From positions 142,928 through 206,927 of the forward strand of contig NZ_JASCXX010000007.1 in NCBI RefSeq assembly GCF_030012215.1: a DNA stretch of 64,000 nt, read 5' to 3'. The translations under genes and the position numbers were made by a program. How positions within the stretch are numbered: position 1 is the first letter of the stretch; each line of letters begins with the position of its first letter. The notes under the pieces were generated by a model. It saw only the letters and a list, made by a program, of their open reading frames with translations. It was not told the origin of the DNA and made no database searches. Of this stretch, positions 43,548-55,173 are shown piece by piece. The DNA comes from Anaerobaca lacustris (GTDB lineage: Bacteria > Planctomycetota > Phycisphaerae > Sedimentisphaerales > Anaerobacaceae).

Positions 43548-43892
43548 ATGGCAGCAGGCAAAACGATTGACGTAACGGATGCCGATTTCGGGACGCAGGT
43601 TTTGGAGTCCGACGTGCCGGTAGTCGTGGACTTCTGGGCGCCGTGGTGCGGTCCGTGTCGCATGGCGGCGCCGGTGCTCGAAAAGATCGCCGACGAATAT
43701 GACGGAAGAGCGAAGATCTGCAAGGTCAATATCGACGACGAGCGGCAGGTGGCCACCCAGTACGGGATTATGAGCATTCCCACTCTGTTCGTATTCGACG
43801 ACGGGCAGCTCGTCGACCAGATCACCGGGATCACCCCGAACTTCGAGGCCGATGTGAAGAAACGGCTCGACGCGGCACTTGCGGCGAAGTAG
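43548..43892 (+). CDS. trxA: thioredoxin
   Basis: About 114 residues from ATG 43548 with GAGGAG 8 bases upstream; the frame before it overlaps the promoter. The active site is [14 protein letters not shown] with the standard WCGPC, followed by [25 protein letters not shown] with the cis-proline. A cytosolic disulfide reductase, reduced by the thioredoxin reductase encoded 27 bases downstream. No signal peptide. Confidence 0.95.
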   Translation: MAAGKTIDVTDADFGTQVLESDVPVVVDFWAPWCGPCRMAAPVLEKIADEYDGRAKICKVNIDDERQVATQYGIMSIPTLFVFDDGQLVDQITGITPNFEADVKKRLDAALAAK

Positions 43893-43919
43893 ATCTTATC
43901 GGTCTGTAGTGGAGATGTC

Positions 43920-44918
43920 ATGGCTGAGACGATTCATGACGTGATTATCATCGGCGCCGGTCCGGCCGGCCTCGGGGCCGGCCTGTACACCGCCCGCGAC
44001 CGGCTCGACACGCTGATTCTCGAAAAGTTCATGCCGGGCGGCCAGATCAACAACACCGACCGGATTGAGAACTATCCCGGCTTCGAGAAGATCGATGGGC
44101 CGGGCCTGATCGAGAACATGCAGAAGCAGGTCGAGAGCTTCGGCGCCCAGATCAAGAACGGGGTCGACGTCGACCGTCTGGAGAAGCGCGACGACGGCCC
44201 GATCGTGGTCCACGCCGGCAAAGACACGCACGTTGCGCGGGCGGTGATTCTCTCGCCCGGAAGCAGCTACCGCAAGCTAGGTGTGCCGGGCGAGGACGAG
44301 TTTCGCAACGCCGGAGCGGGCGTCAGTTACTGCGGCACCTGCGATGCGCCGTTCTTTCGCGAGAAGGCCGTCGTCTCCGTCGGAGGCGGCAACACGGCGC
44401 TCGAGGAGACGCTGCACCTGGCCAAGTACGCCAGCAAGGTGACGCTGATCCACCGCCGCAACGAGTTTCGAGCCGAGAAGGTGCTCGTCGAAGAGCTGCT
44501 GGCCAAGGCCAACGAGCCGGACTCGAATCTGGCGATCAAGTATGATACCGTCGCCACGGCGATCGAGGGCGAAGGCAAGGTCCAGTCGGTCAAGCTCCGG
44601 AACGTCAAGACGAATGAGGAAGAATCCTATCCCTGCGACGGCGTCTTCATCTTCGTCGGCATGGTCCCCAACACGGACTTTCTCAAGGGGTTCGTGGAAC
44701 TGACGGACGTCGGGTTCATCAAGTGCGACTGTGCGTATCTCAGAACGAGCGTTCCCGGCGTGTTTGCGGCCGGCGACTGCCGGATCGGCGCCGCGATGCA
44801 ATTGGTCACCGCGGTGGCCGATGGGGTCAACGCTGCGATGCAATTGAAGCAGTACTTCCGCGATCCGGCGTGGTGGAACATGCCCGTCAGCGACATGCTC
44901 AGTCCGGGCGGATGGTGA
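43920..44918 (+). CDS. trxB: thioredoxin reductase
   Basis: 332 residues of the low-molecular-weight bacterial type. FAD-binding VIIIGAGPAGLGAGLYTAR, redox-active disulfide CGTCDAPFF (CGTC in place of the usual CATC), and NADPH-binding VGGGNTALEETLHLAKYA with HRRNEFRA. The C-terminal GVFAAGDCRIGAAMQLVTAV closes the FAD domain. It transfers electrons from NADPH to thioredoxin. Cotranscribed with trxA. The C-terminal ~20 residues (AWWNMPVSDMLSPGGW) extend slightly beyond the usual end. Confidence 0.94.
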   Translation: MAETIHDVIIIGAGPAGLGAGLYTARDRLDTLILEKFMPGGQINNTDRIENYPGFEKIDGPGLIENMQKQVESFGAQIKNGVDVDRLEKRDDGPIVVHAGKDTHVARAVILSPGSSYRKLGVPGEDEFRNAGAGVSYCGTCDAPFFREKAVVSVGGGNTALEETLHLAKYASKVTLIHRRNEFRAEKVLVEELLAKANEPDSNLAIKYDTVATAIEGEGKVQSVKLRNVKTNEEESYPCDGVFIFVGMVPNTDFLKGFVELTDVGFIKCDCAYLRTSVPGVFAAGDCRIGAAMQLVTAVADGVNAAMQLKQYFRDPAWWNMPVSDMLSPGGW

Positions 44919-44924
44919 GTGCTC

Positions 44925-44960
44925 GTAGGATCGATAGGACGAATGGGACCTATAGGACCT
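44925..44960. repeat. GGACCTAT repeat cluster between convergent genes
   Basis: Units GTAGGATCGATAGGAC and GGGACCTATAGGACCT, related to the cluster at 30852-30890, lie in the 43-base gap between trxB and the symporter gene. Confidence 0.6.
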
Positions 44961-44961
44961 C

Positions 44962-46494
44962 TCACCAGAAGATGATGTAGAAGACCGCGACCGCTACCAG
45001 GACCAGCGCGGCGGCGATCTTCACCTCGGGTGCGGTTCGGGTGTCAAGGTCTTCGCGGACGGGCAGCACTCTGGGTTTATCCAGCGGCTTGAGAACGGTG
45101 ATCAATCCCATGATCGCCACGACGATCCCGAAGGTCAGAGCGACCTGGATCAGAAAGTGCAGCTTCTGCGAGAACGCCTGGAACAGCCCGTAGATCACGG
45201 GGCCGCAGACCAGGGCCGCCACACCCGCGGCGCCGGGCGCTTTCGCGACCACCATGCCAAAGAGGAACGCCGCGACTACGCCAGGCCAGATGTAGCCCTG
45301 GAATTGCTGGATGTAATTGAAGACGCCGCCAAATCGCGGATCGGCCAGCCTCGGAGCGAGCAGGCAGCCGGCGACGACAAACGCGGCCGTGGTGACGCGG
45401 CCCAGGAGCAACAGCCGCGATTGCGAGGCCGTTCGGTCGAGCAGTCGGTTGTAGAGATCCATCGTGAAGATCGTCGAGGCCGAGTTGAGCATGGAGGCCA
45501 GCGAGCTGATGACGGCGCCGGCGATGGCCGCGAGCATGAACCCGCGCAGGCCCGCCGGGACCAGGTTGCGGATCAGTGTCGGGAACGCCTCATCGGGTTT
45601 GGTCATCTGCTCGCCGTAGAGCTGATACGACATGATGCCGGGCAGCACGATGGCGAAGGGGATCAGCAGCCAGAGCGCCCCGGCGAAGATCACGCCAAGC
45701 TGGCCGTCCCGCAGCGTCTTTGCGGCCAGGTTCCGCTGCACGATGAACTGGTTCAGGCCGCAGTAATACACCAGCACGATCCACATGCCCGACAGCACGC
45801 CCGTCCAGGGCAGCCCCTCATGGCCGGCCGGCAGAACCATATGGAGCTTGTCGGCGTTGGCCGTGGCAAACGTCTCCCAGCCGCCGCAGGCGCGCAGACC
45901 CAGGAAGAACGTGACGATGCCGCCGATCAGCAGCGCGCCGCCCTGGAACAGGTCGGCCCAGGCCACCGCCTTGAGTCCTCCCCAGACGGTGTAGAGCGCG
46001 GCGATCGAGCCAATGAGCCAGATGCTCCTGGTCAGGCTCACGCCGAAGATGCTCTGGAGGGTCAGGCCGCCGGAATAGAGCACGGCCGTTAGCAGCACGG
46101 CGACGTAGATCACTACCGTCGTCAGCGCCATGAGGGCCCGTGCGGCAGAGTTGTAACGGTATTCGAGGTATTCGGGCATGGTGTAGATGCCCGCCTTCAG
46201 GAAGCGGGGCAGCAGGGTGAAGGCGATCACCACGATGCCGATGCTGCCGAACAACTGCCAGTTGCTCACGGCCAGGCCGACGTCGCCGGCGCCCTGGCCG
46301 GCCATCCCGACGAACTGCTCGGTGGAGATGTTGGCGGCGACGATGGACAGTCCGATGAGCGGCCAGGTCAGGCCGCGACCGGCCAGGAAGTAATCCTCGC
46401 TGGTCTTCTCGCACCGGCTCTTGAACATACTGAAGGCGACGACCGCGCCGATGAACGCCAGGAACACACCGATGTCGAAGGGATTCAGATCCAT
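44962..46494 (-). CDS. sodium/solute symporter (SSS family, SGLT-like)
   Basis: About 510 residues from ATG 46494; ATG 46506 is possible, while the GTG at 46536 lies too close to the promoter to be transcribed. Thirteen to fourteen membrane helices, with family signatures SEDYFLAGRGLTWPLIGLSI, AANISTEQFVGMAGQG (sodium site), YLEYRYNSAARALMALTTVV and LFQGGALLIGGIV. It resembles Na+-coupled sugar or inositol importers. The nearby secreted beta-galactosidase makes hexose uptake a reasonable guess, but the transport substrate is not readable. Ends in a final helix ALVLVAVAVFYIIFW. Confidence 0.88.
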   Translation of the reverse strand: MDLNPFDIGVFLAFIGAVVAFSMFKSRCEKTSEDYFLAGRGLTWPLIGLSIVAANISTEQFVGMAGQGAGDVGLAVSNWQLFGSIGIVVIAFTLLPRFLKAGIYTMPEYLEYRYNSAARALMALTTVVIYVAVLLTAVLYSGGLTLQSIFGVSLTRSIWLIGSIAALYTVWGGLKAVAWADLFQGGALLIGGIVTFFLGLRACGGWETFATANADKLHMVLPAGHEGLPWTGVLSGMWIVLVYYCGLNQFIVQRNLAAKTLRDGQLGVIFAGALWLLIPFAIVLPGIMSYQLYGEQMTKPDEAFPTLIRNLVPAGLRGFMLAAIAGAVISSLASMLNSASTIFTMDLYNRLLDRTASQSRLLLLGRVTTAAFVVAGCLLAPRLADPRFGGVFNYIQQFQGYIWPGVVAAFLFGMVVAKAPGAAGVAALVCGPVIYGLFQAFSQKLHFLIQVALTFGIVVAIMGLITVLKPLDKPRVLPVREDLDTRTAPEVKIAAALVLVAVAVFYIIFW

Positions 46495-46862
46495 GCGCCG
46501 GCCCATCCAAGAACACTGCTTCGGGACATTCGTCACGTCATTATAGAGGCTGTCCGCGCCGCCTCAACGGCAAAGTCATCGTGTTGATAACCGGGCACGC
46601 CCGATAACGTGTTCTGCTGCGCGCCTCGGGCGCCGCGAAACCGGATTCGCGCGGGCGCAAGGCCGCTCCGACCACGTGCGGTTCAATCCGGATACAGTCG
46701 CGGGGCGGTCGTGCCGATAGCGCGTCTGTAAGGGCAGCCGGTGAAGGCTGCCTGGGGGCATAAGGACAGGCCATCGCCATCGCGATCGATGCTGTGGATC
46801 GCCGGCCACCCGACGCTGTTCTCCAAGCAACGCCGTCGGGAAACACGGAAAGGCAACGCATC
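46495..46862. other. intergenic region between divergent symporter and phosphoesterase genes
   Basis: About 370 bases. It holds the symporter promoter (46540-46567, minus) and a perfect 7-bp hairpin GGCAGCC GGTGAA GGCTGCC (46734-46753) ahead of the phosphoesterase, possibly a leader structure. No gene was seen. Confidence 0.6.
46540..46567 (-). promoter_or_regulatory. promoter of the symporter gene
   Basis: On the minus strand -35 TTGAGG (46567-46562), 16-base spacer, perfect -10 TATAAT (46545-46540). It places the transcript start near 46532 and so rules out the GTG start at 46536. Confidence 0.6.
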
Positions 46863-47756
46863 ATGTTGAATCACTCCGGGCAGATGCTCGACAGGCGTCA
46901 CTTCCTCAAGACAGTGCTTGCCGTGGCAGGCGGACTGACGACGTTCGGATCGAGTCGGACCTTCGCCGAGGGGCACAAGGAACCGGCGCGCTGGGCGTTC
47001 CTGTCGGACACGCACATCGCCGGCGACCCCGACAACAAGTATCGAGGTTTCCGGCCCCATCAGAATCTCAAGGAGGTCTGCCATCAGATTGCGGCTTGCC
47101 CTCCTGAAGGCCTGGTCGTCACCGGCGACGTGGCGCGCCTGAACGGCCGCGCGGGCGACTATCAGAACTTCCGCGACCTCGTCGCACCGGTTGCTTGCGA
47201 GCACCCCATCCACCTGGCGACGGGCAATCATGACGATCGAGACAACTTCCTGCGTGCCTTCCAGAGATCCCGCCACCCATCGTGGGTGGTCAACGGCAAG
47301 CACATGCTCACCGTCAACGCCGGCCCGGTCAAGCTGATCATCCTCGATTCGCTGCTCTTCGTGGACCTGCCGTGGGGCCGCCTGGGCAAAGGGCAATGCG
47401 CCTGGCTCCAGACGTACCTTCGCGCCTGCGACGAGGGCCCGGTGGTCCTGATGCTCCACCATCCGGTTATCGGCAAGGACGCCCTCTGGGACGCCAGGTC
47501 GCTGCTGCAACTCGTCACGCCCAGCCGGAAGGTCAAGGCCATCGTTCATGGGCATTCGCACCGGTTCGGATTCTCCCAGTTCGAGGGCGTCCATCTGATC
47601 AGCCTGCCGGCCACCGGGTACAACATGGATGGCGACCAGCCCGTCGGCTGGGTCGAAGCCCATCTGGGCGCCCGCGAAGGCCTGTTCACTCTGCACGCGT
47701 TGGAGGGCAACACCCGGCCCGATGGCCATACCACCCGCCTGCCCTGGCGAACATAG
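46863..47756 (+). CDS. Tat-exported metallophosphoesterase
   Basis: About 297 residues from ATG 46863 with AAAGG upstream. The N-terminus LDRRHFLKTVLAVAGGLTTF has a twin-arginine motif (RRHFLK) and hydrophobic core, so the folded enzyme is probably exported by Tat. Calcineurin-type ligands follow: SDTHIAGD, TGDVARLNG, ATGNHDDRDN, LHHPVIG and VHGHSHRFGF. Substrates of the family include phosphomonoesters and diesters; this one acts outside the cytoplasm. It is on the same strand as, and 121 bases before, the beta-galactosidase. Confidence 0.86.
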   Translation: MLNHSGQMLDRRHFLKTVLAVAGGLTTFGSSRTFAEGHKEPARWAFLSDTHIAGDPDNKYRGFRPHQNLKEVCHQIAACPPEGLVVTGDVARLNGRAGDYQNFRDLVAPVACEHPIHLATGNHDDRDNFLRAFQRSRHPSWVVNGKHMLTVNAGPVKLIILDSLLFVDLPWGRLGKGQCAWLQTYLRACDEGPVVLMLHHPVIGKDALWDARSLLQLVTPSRKVKAIVHGHSHRFGFSQFEGVHLISLPATGYNMDGDQPVGWVEAHLGAREGLFTLHALEGNTRPDGHTTRLPWRT

Positions 47757-47805
47757 GCTTGCCAGTTCCGGGCCAAAGTGATATACCCTGACTTGTGAGC
47801 CGTGA

Positions 47806-51090
<3,285 letters not shown>

Positions 51091-51180
51091 GCCCGGACAC
51101 TCAGTGCGTTGGCGCGTGGTTTTTCGGGGATTTTTGCCTGGGGGCCCTGTAACATGGGCTGCGACCGCGCAATTGAACGT

Positions 51181-51789
51181 ATGTCGATGGTCGGTGCTAT
51201 GGCAAAACCTGTTGAGCAAACACCTTACGACGACCTCGTGGTACAGGCCAAGACGCAGGCCGGCGCTTTGGCCAGGCTTTATGAGCTGTATTACGACCGG
51301 ATCTACAGGTTTTGCGTTCACCGTCTGTACAGTACCGCGGCGGCTGAGGACATCACCTCCGGCGTGTTCCTGACGGTGGCGGCGGCGATTCGACAGTTCA
51401 AAGGCTGCACGGAGCAGGATTTCCGGGCCTGGATCTTCACCATCGCCGCCAACCAGGCCAACGCGTACATCCGGAAGACCTCGCGACGCAAGAGACTGAT
51501 GGAGAATGTCGTGGCGATGCGACGGGCGGCCCAGCCGCAGCCCCAGGGATATCAGGACTGGTCGTATATGGACTGGCCGACTTTGTATACCGCTATCCTG
51601 CAACTGAAGCCCGAGCATCAGACAGTGCTGACGTTGCGATTCTTCGAGAATATGGATTTCGACGAGATAGGCCGAATTATGGATGCCAAGCCCGCGACAA
51701 TCCGGGTCACGCTGCACAGGGTGCTGCGCAGGCTCAGAGGAGTTCTGCGAGACGATTTTGGCCCAGAGGAGCGCGATGAAGGAGCGTGA
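51181..51789 (+). CDS. ECF-type RNA polymerase sigma factor (module 1)
   Basis: About 202 residues from ATG 51181; ATG 51199 is also possible, and no start has a strong ribosome site. Region 2 is LARLYELYYDRIYRFCVHRL through AEDITSGVFLTVAAAIRQF with the core-binding helix. Region 4 is LKPEHQTVLTLRFFENMDFD and then EIGRIMDAKPATIRVTLHRV, the -35-recognising helix-turn-helix. Its stop codon overlaps the start of the membrane partner gene by 14 bases. It lies 90 bases after the beta-galactosidase gene, on the same strand. Known planctomycete genomes encode many such factors; its regulon is unknown. Confidence 0.9.
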   Translation: MSMVGAMAKPVEQTPYDDLVVQAKTQAGALARLYELYYDRIYRFCVHRLYSTAAAEDITSGVFLTVAAAIRQFKGCTEQDFRAWIFTIAANQANAYIRKTSRRKRLMENVVAMRRAAQPQPQGYQDWSYMDWPTLYTAILQLKPEHQTVLTLRFFENMDFDEIGRIMDAKPATIRVTLHRVLRRLRGVLRDDFGPEERDEGA

Positions 51790-53305
51790 TTTCGAGAGAC
51801 TGGTTGGGGGTTTGGAGATCGACACCGAACCGAATGCGGCCCACAAGGACCGTCTGCGACAGCAGATGCTGGCGACGTTCGAGACGGTCGGTCGGTCGAT
51901 CGGGCCATCCTTGGCGCCGACCCCGCAGAAGGCATCGCCTACGGTGTTGCGGCTGGTGGCGAAGGTGGCGGTCGCGGCGGTCATCGTCGTTGCTGCGATC
52001 TTCGGCACTCAGGCGGTGGTCCGGCACGCCTCGGGCCCGCCGAGCCTCAATCAGGTCAGGCAGGCCACGCAGAGAATGGCCTGGCTGCATGCGGTGGTCA
52101 CCGAGCACCGCGACGGGACGGTTCGCACCGAGCAGCACTGGAACGATTTCTCCTCCCGCAAGGCGTACATCCTCGCCTCCGATCGCTCCGTGATTGTCTC
52201 CGAGTTCGGATCGGGTCGGCGTGAGCTGCTGTACAGCCCGCAGATCAGGGCGGTGGTCGTCAGCGAGTTGCCCGGCCGGGGCCTCTTCGGCGCCGATTCG
52301 GCGTACACGCTCGTCGATTCGTTCTCTGTCTTCGCGGCCAGGAACGACGTCACCGTCGCGCAGTGGACCGAGCGCCATGAAGGGCGGAAGGTCCTGATGT
52401 ACGAGATTGACAGGGCCGATCCCGGCGTCACCATCGGTGGCAGACGCGTCGATCGGCTCCGGATGAGACTCATGGCCGATCCGGAGACGCGGCGGCTCGT
52501 CGGCGCCCATGTCGAGCAGCGCAACAGCGCCGGGGCCATGCTCAGCCGCCAGGAATGGGTCGTGAGCTATCCTCAGTCGGGCCCGATGAGCATCTACGAC
52601 CTCGGCGTGCCCGAGTCCGCCAGGGTCCTCGATCACACCAGTCAGACGATCGGGACCCCTTCGCAGGAACCCCGGCCGATTCCCACGCCGGAGGATCTGG
52701 GCCGCTCCAGGCTGATGCCGCTCGAGATCGCGCTGCCCAGACCGGTGTTCGTCGGAACGCCGATGGACGTCCGGATGCCGAACCTCGAACGGCCCCGAAC
52801 AGGTCCGCGACCGCCGTTCCTGGTGCCGTTGGGGACGACGAATGTCGCCCTGGGAAAGCCGGTCTTCTCCAGCGACCCTGAGCCACTGATCGGGACTCTC
52901 GCCATGATCACCGACGGCGACAAGGAGGCCACCGACGGCAGCGTCGTCGAACTGGGGCCGGGCGTTCAACATGTCACGATCGATCTGCTGGAACGCCATG
53001 AGATCTATGCGATCGTGGTCTGGCACTACCATCTTCGGCCCCACGTTTATCGGGGCGTCGTCGTGCAGATTTCCAACGATCCGCAGTTGTCCGGCCATGT
53101 CAGAACGGTTTTCAACAGCGACAGGGACAACACGACGGGTCTGGGCAGAGGCACGGACCTGCACTACATCGAGACGAACGAAGGCAAGCTGATCGACACA
53201 CGAGGCATCCAGGGCCGGTACATCCGCCTGTACAGCAACGGCCATGCCGCGGGCGATGTGAACCATTACATCGAAGTCGAGGTCTACGGCCGACCGGCAC
53301 GATAG
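51776..53305 (+). CDS. membrane-anchored ECF partner with discoidin-like C-terminal domain
   Basis: 509 residues, ATG 51776 preceded by AGAGGAG. The cytosolic N-terminus has no H-x3-C-x2-C zinc finger. Instead it has FERLVGGLEIDTEPNAAHKD with a D-T-E-P-N-x-x-H-x3-L pattern (residues 16-27). One membrane helix spans residues ~57-77. The exterior part has a LolA-like beta region (~95-310), a Pro-rich linker, and a C-terminal F5/8 type C (discoidin)-like domain (~365-505: NVALGKPVFSS, ITDGDKEATDG, HVTIDLLERHEIYAIVVW, RYIRLYSNGHAAGDVNHYIE). I infer an anti-sigma role from the 14-base overlap with the sigma gene; the outer domain would bind glycan. Confidence 0.75.
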   Translation: MKERDFERLVGGLEIDTEPNAAHKDRLRQQMLATFETVGRSIGPSLAPTPQKASPTVLRLVAKVAVAAVIVVAAIFGTQAVVRHASGPPSLNQVRQATQRMAWLHAVVTEHRDGTVRTEQHWNDFSSRKAYILASDRSVIVSEFGSGRRELLYSPQIRAVVVSELPGRGLFGADSAYTLVDSFSVFAARNDVTVAQWTERHEGRKVLMYEIDRADPGVTIGGRRVDRLRMRLMADPETRRLVGAHVEQRNSAGAMLSRQEWVVSYPQSGPMSIYDLGVPESARVLDHTSQTIGTPSQEPRPIPTPEDLGRSRLMPLEIALPRPVFVGTPMDVRMPNLERPRTGPRPPFLVPLGTTNVALGKPVFSSDPEPLIGTLAMITDGDKEATDGSVVELGPGVQHVTIDLLERHEIYAIVVWHYHLRPHVYRGVVVQISNDPQLSGHVRTVFNSDRDNTTGLGRGTDLHYIETNEGKLIDTRGIQGRYIRLYSNGHAAGDVNHYIEVEVYGRPAR

Positions 53306-53356
53306 ACGGTCGCCCGGACGCGAGTCACAGATGATCTGACTCATGGAGGCACAGGC

Positions 53357-55150
53357 ATGAACTGCGCCAGCGGTATGCGCCGATATGGTTGGCGATCCGT
53401 GATGTTGCTGACAGGCTCGCTCGTTTGCCTGTGGCCCACAATAGCAGTCTGTGCCCGCGGCACAAGCCGGCATTCACTTGAAATCGGCGGGATGACGTTC
53501 GAATTCGTTCGCATTCGGCCGGGATGTTTCATGATGGGTTCCGATACCGGTGATGGGGACGAACGTCCGGTTCACCGGGTCCGGATCGAATACAGCTTCG
53601 ATCTGGGCAGGACGGAAGTGACGGTAGGGCAGTTCGAGGCGTTCGTCGAGGCGACCGGATACGAGACCATCGGCGAGCGCAAGGGCTCGCTGTGGCACCA
53701 TGCCTCACCTGCACAGATGGGTTGGATGCGGGGACGAAGCTGGCGCAACCCTGGGTTCGACCAGACGGACAAACACCCGGTGGTCGGGATCAGCTACATC
53801 GATGCGACCGCCTTCTGCCGGTGGCTCTCACAGCAGAGCGGCCAGCGCTTTCGCCTTCCAACGGAGGCGGAATGGGAATACGCCTGCCGTGGCGGGGTCT
53901 CAGGGGAGAATGCGGACCATCTCGAAGAATCAGCCTGGTACAGCGGCTGTGGCGCCCGGAGCACGCATCCGGTCGGCCAGAAGAAGCCCAACGCCTGGGG
54001 GCTCTACGACATGCCGGGCAACGCCGCCGAATGGTGCGAGGATTTCTACGACTGGCATTATGGTCGCGTTCCCCGCGACGGCAGCGCCCACACCGTGCCG
54101 GGCGTTCCTGCCGTCGCGGCGGCGCGCCGTATCCTGCGCGGCGGCTCGTGGTCCAGCCCGGCGCAGGCCTGCCGGCCCTCATACCGGTGCCCCGTGCCGG
54201 CGGCGCATCGCGGCAGCGACACGGGCTTTCGAATCGTGCGCGACATGCGACCGTCGGCTCATACCAAGCCATCCCCTGGTCCTTTGGATTTGAGGCGGCC
54301 ACCCGCTCCAACGGTGGCGGCAGAGGACTCCTCGCGTAAGCTGCTGTTGGACGTCGACGGCGTCAAGTTCGAACTCGTTCGCATCGACCCCGGCTCGTTC
54401 GTCATGGGCAGTCCCCATCGCTATGTCGATGAATACGAGTGGACCTACGAGATGCCCGAGCACGAGGTGACCATTGACTACAGCTTCTATCTGGGTGCCA
54501 CGGAAGTGACGCGCGAGCAGTTCGCCCTTTTCGTCGACCAGACGGGCTACGTGACCGACGCCGAGAAGCAGGGCTGGGCCTACACCTGCGTGCCCGATGC
54601 CCCGTGGCACTATCAGGCGCTGATGGACTGGCGTTTCCCCGGTTTCATGCAGACCGACCGCGACCCGGTGACGCACATCGGCTGGCATGATGCGGTCGCG
54701 TTCTGTCAGTGGCTTGGCGACAAGACGGGCCGGGAGATCCGCCTGCCCAGCGAGGCCGAATGGGAGTACGCCTGCCGCGCCGGGACTGCGGGTGATTTCG
54801 CGGGCCCGCTCGACCAGATGGCCTGGACGCTCTGGAACTCGGGCCCCGTCAAACGCACCCGTCCCGTCGCGCAGAAGCAGCCCAACGCCTGGGGCCTCTA
54901 CGATATGCATGGCAGCGTGTGGGAGTGGGTCCAGGACCTCTGGCACGACAAGGCCGACGGAGCGCCACAGGACGGCTCTGTGCGGCTCGAAATGGATCGC
55001 TTCGACCCGATGGGCATCACACGCGGCGGCTCGTTCGCCAGTCCGCCCTGGCTGTGCCGCTCGTACATCCGCATGAAGACCCCGCTGGGACAGATGATCC
55101 ACTACAACAACGGGTTTCGCCTCGGATGTGATGCTGAAGCGGCTTGGTGA
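53357..55150 (+). CDS. exported protein with tandem SUMF1/FGE-sulfatase domains
   Basis: 597 residues. An N-terminal hydrophobic segment (SVMLLTGSLVCLWPTIAVC) acts as signal or anchor. Two SUMF1-type domains follow: residues ~42-300 (FEFVRIRPGCFMMGSDTG, RTEVTVGQFEAFVEATGY, FRLPTEAEWEYACRGG, WGLYDMPGNAAEWCEDFYDW) and ~330-593 (FELVRIDPGSFVMGS, ATEVTREQFALFVDQTGY, IRLPSEAEWEYACRAG, HGSVWEWVQDLW). The catalytic Cys pair of true formylglycine-generating enzymes (C-x4-C near the end) is not evident: domain 1 has C-x5-C and domain 2 lacks it. Probably a binding or scaffold protein at the cell surface. It follows the module-1 genes by 51 bases. Confidence 0.83.
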   Translation: MNCASGMRRYGWRSVMLLTGSLVCLWPTIAVCARGTSRHSLEIGGMTFEFVRIRPGCFMMGSDTGDGDERPVHRVRIEYSFDLGRTEVTVGQFEAFVEATGYETIGERKGSLWHHASPAQMGWMRGRSWRNPGFDQTDKHPVVGISYIDATAFCRWLSQQSGQRFRLPTEAEWEYACRGGVSGENADHLEESAWYSGCGARSTHPVGQKKPNAWGLYDMPGNAAEWCEDFYDWHYGRVPRDGSAHTVPGVPAVAAARRILRGGSWSSPAQACRPSYRCPVPAAHRGSDTGFRIVRDMRPSAHTKPSPGPLDLRRPPAPTVAAEDSSRKLLLDVDGVKFELVRIDPGSFVMGSPHRYVDEYEWTYEMPEHEVTIDYSFYLGATEVTREQFALFVDQTGYVTDAEKQGWAYTCVPDAPWHYQALMDWRFPGFMQTDRDPVTHIGWHDAVAFCQWLGDKTGREIRLPSEAEWEYACRAGTAGDFAGPLDQMAWTLWNSGPVKRTRPVAQKQPNAWGLYDMHGSVWEWVQDLWHDKADGAPQDGSVRLEMDRFDPMGITRGGSFASPPWLCRSYIRMKTPLGQMIHYNNGFRLGCDAEAAW

Positions 55151-55173
55151 CAGCGACCTTGACCGCATCGCGG

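Noticed and set aside
51734..53473. 579-codon minus-strand frame opposite the module-1 membrane partner
   Set aside because: Shadow of a gene with membrane helix and discoidin-like domain; no domain of its own.
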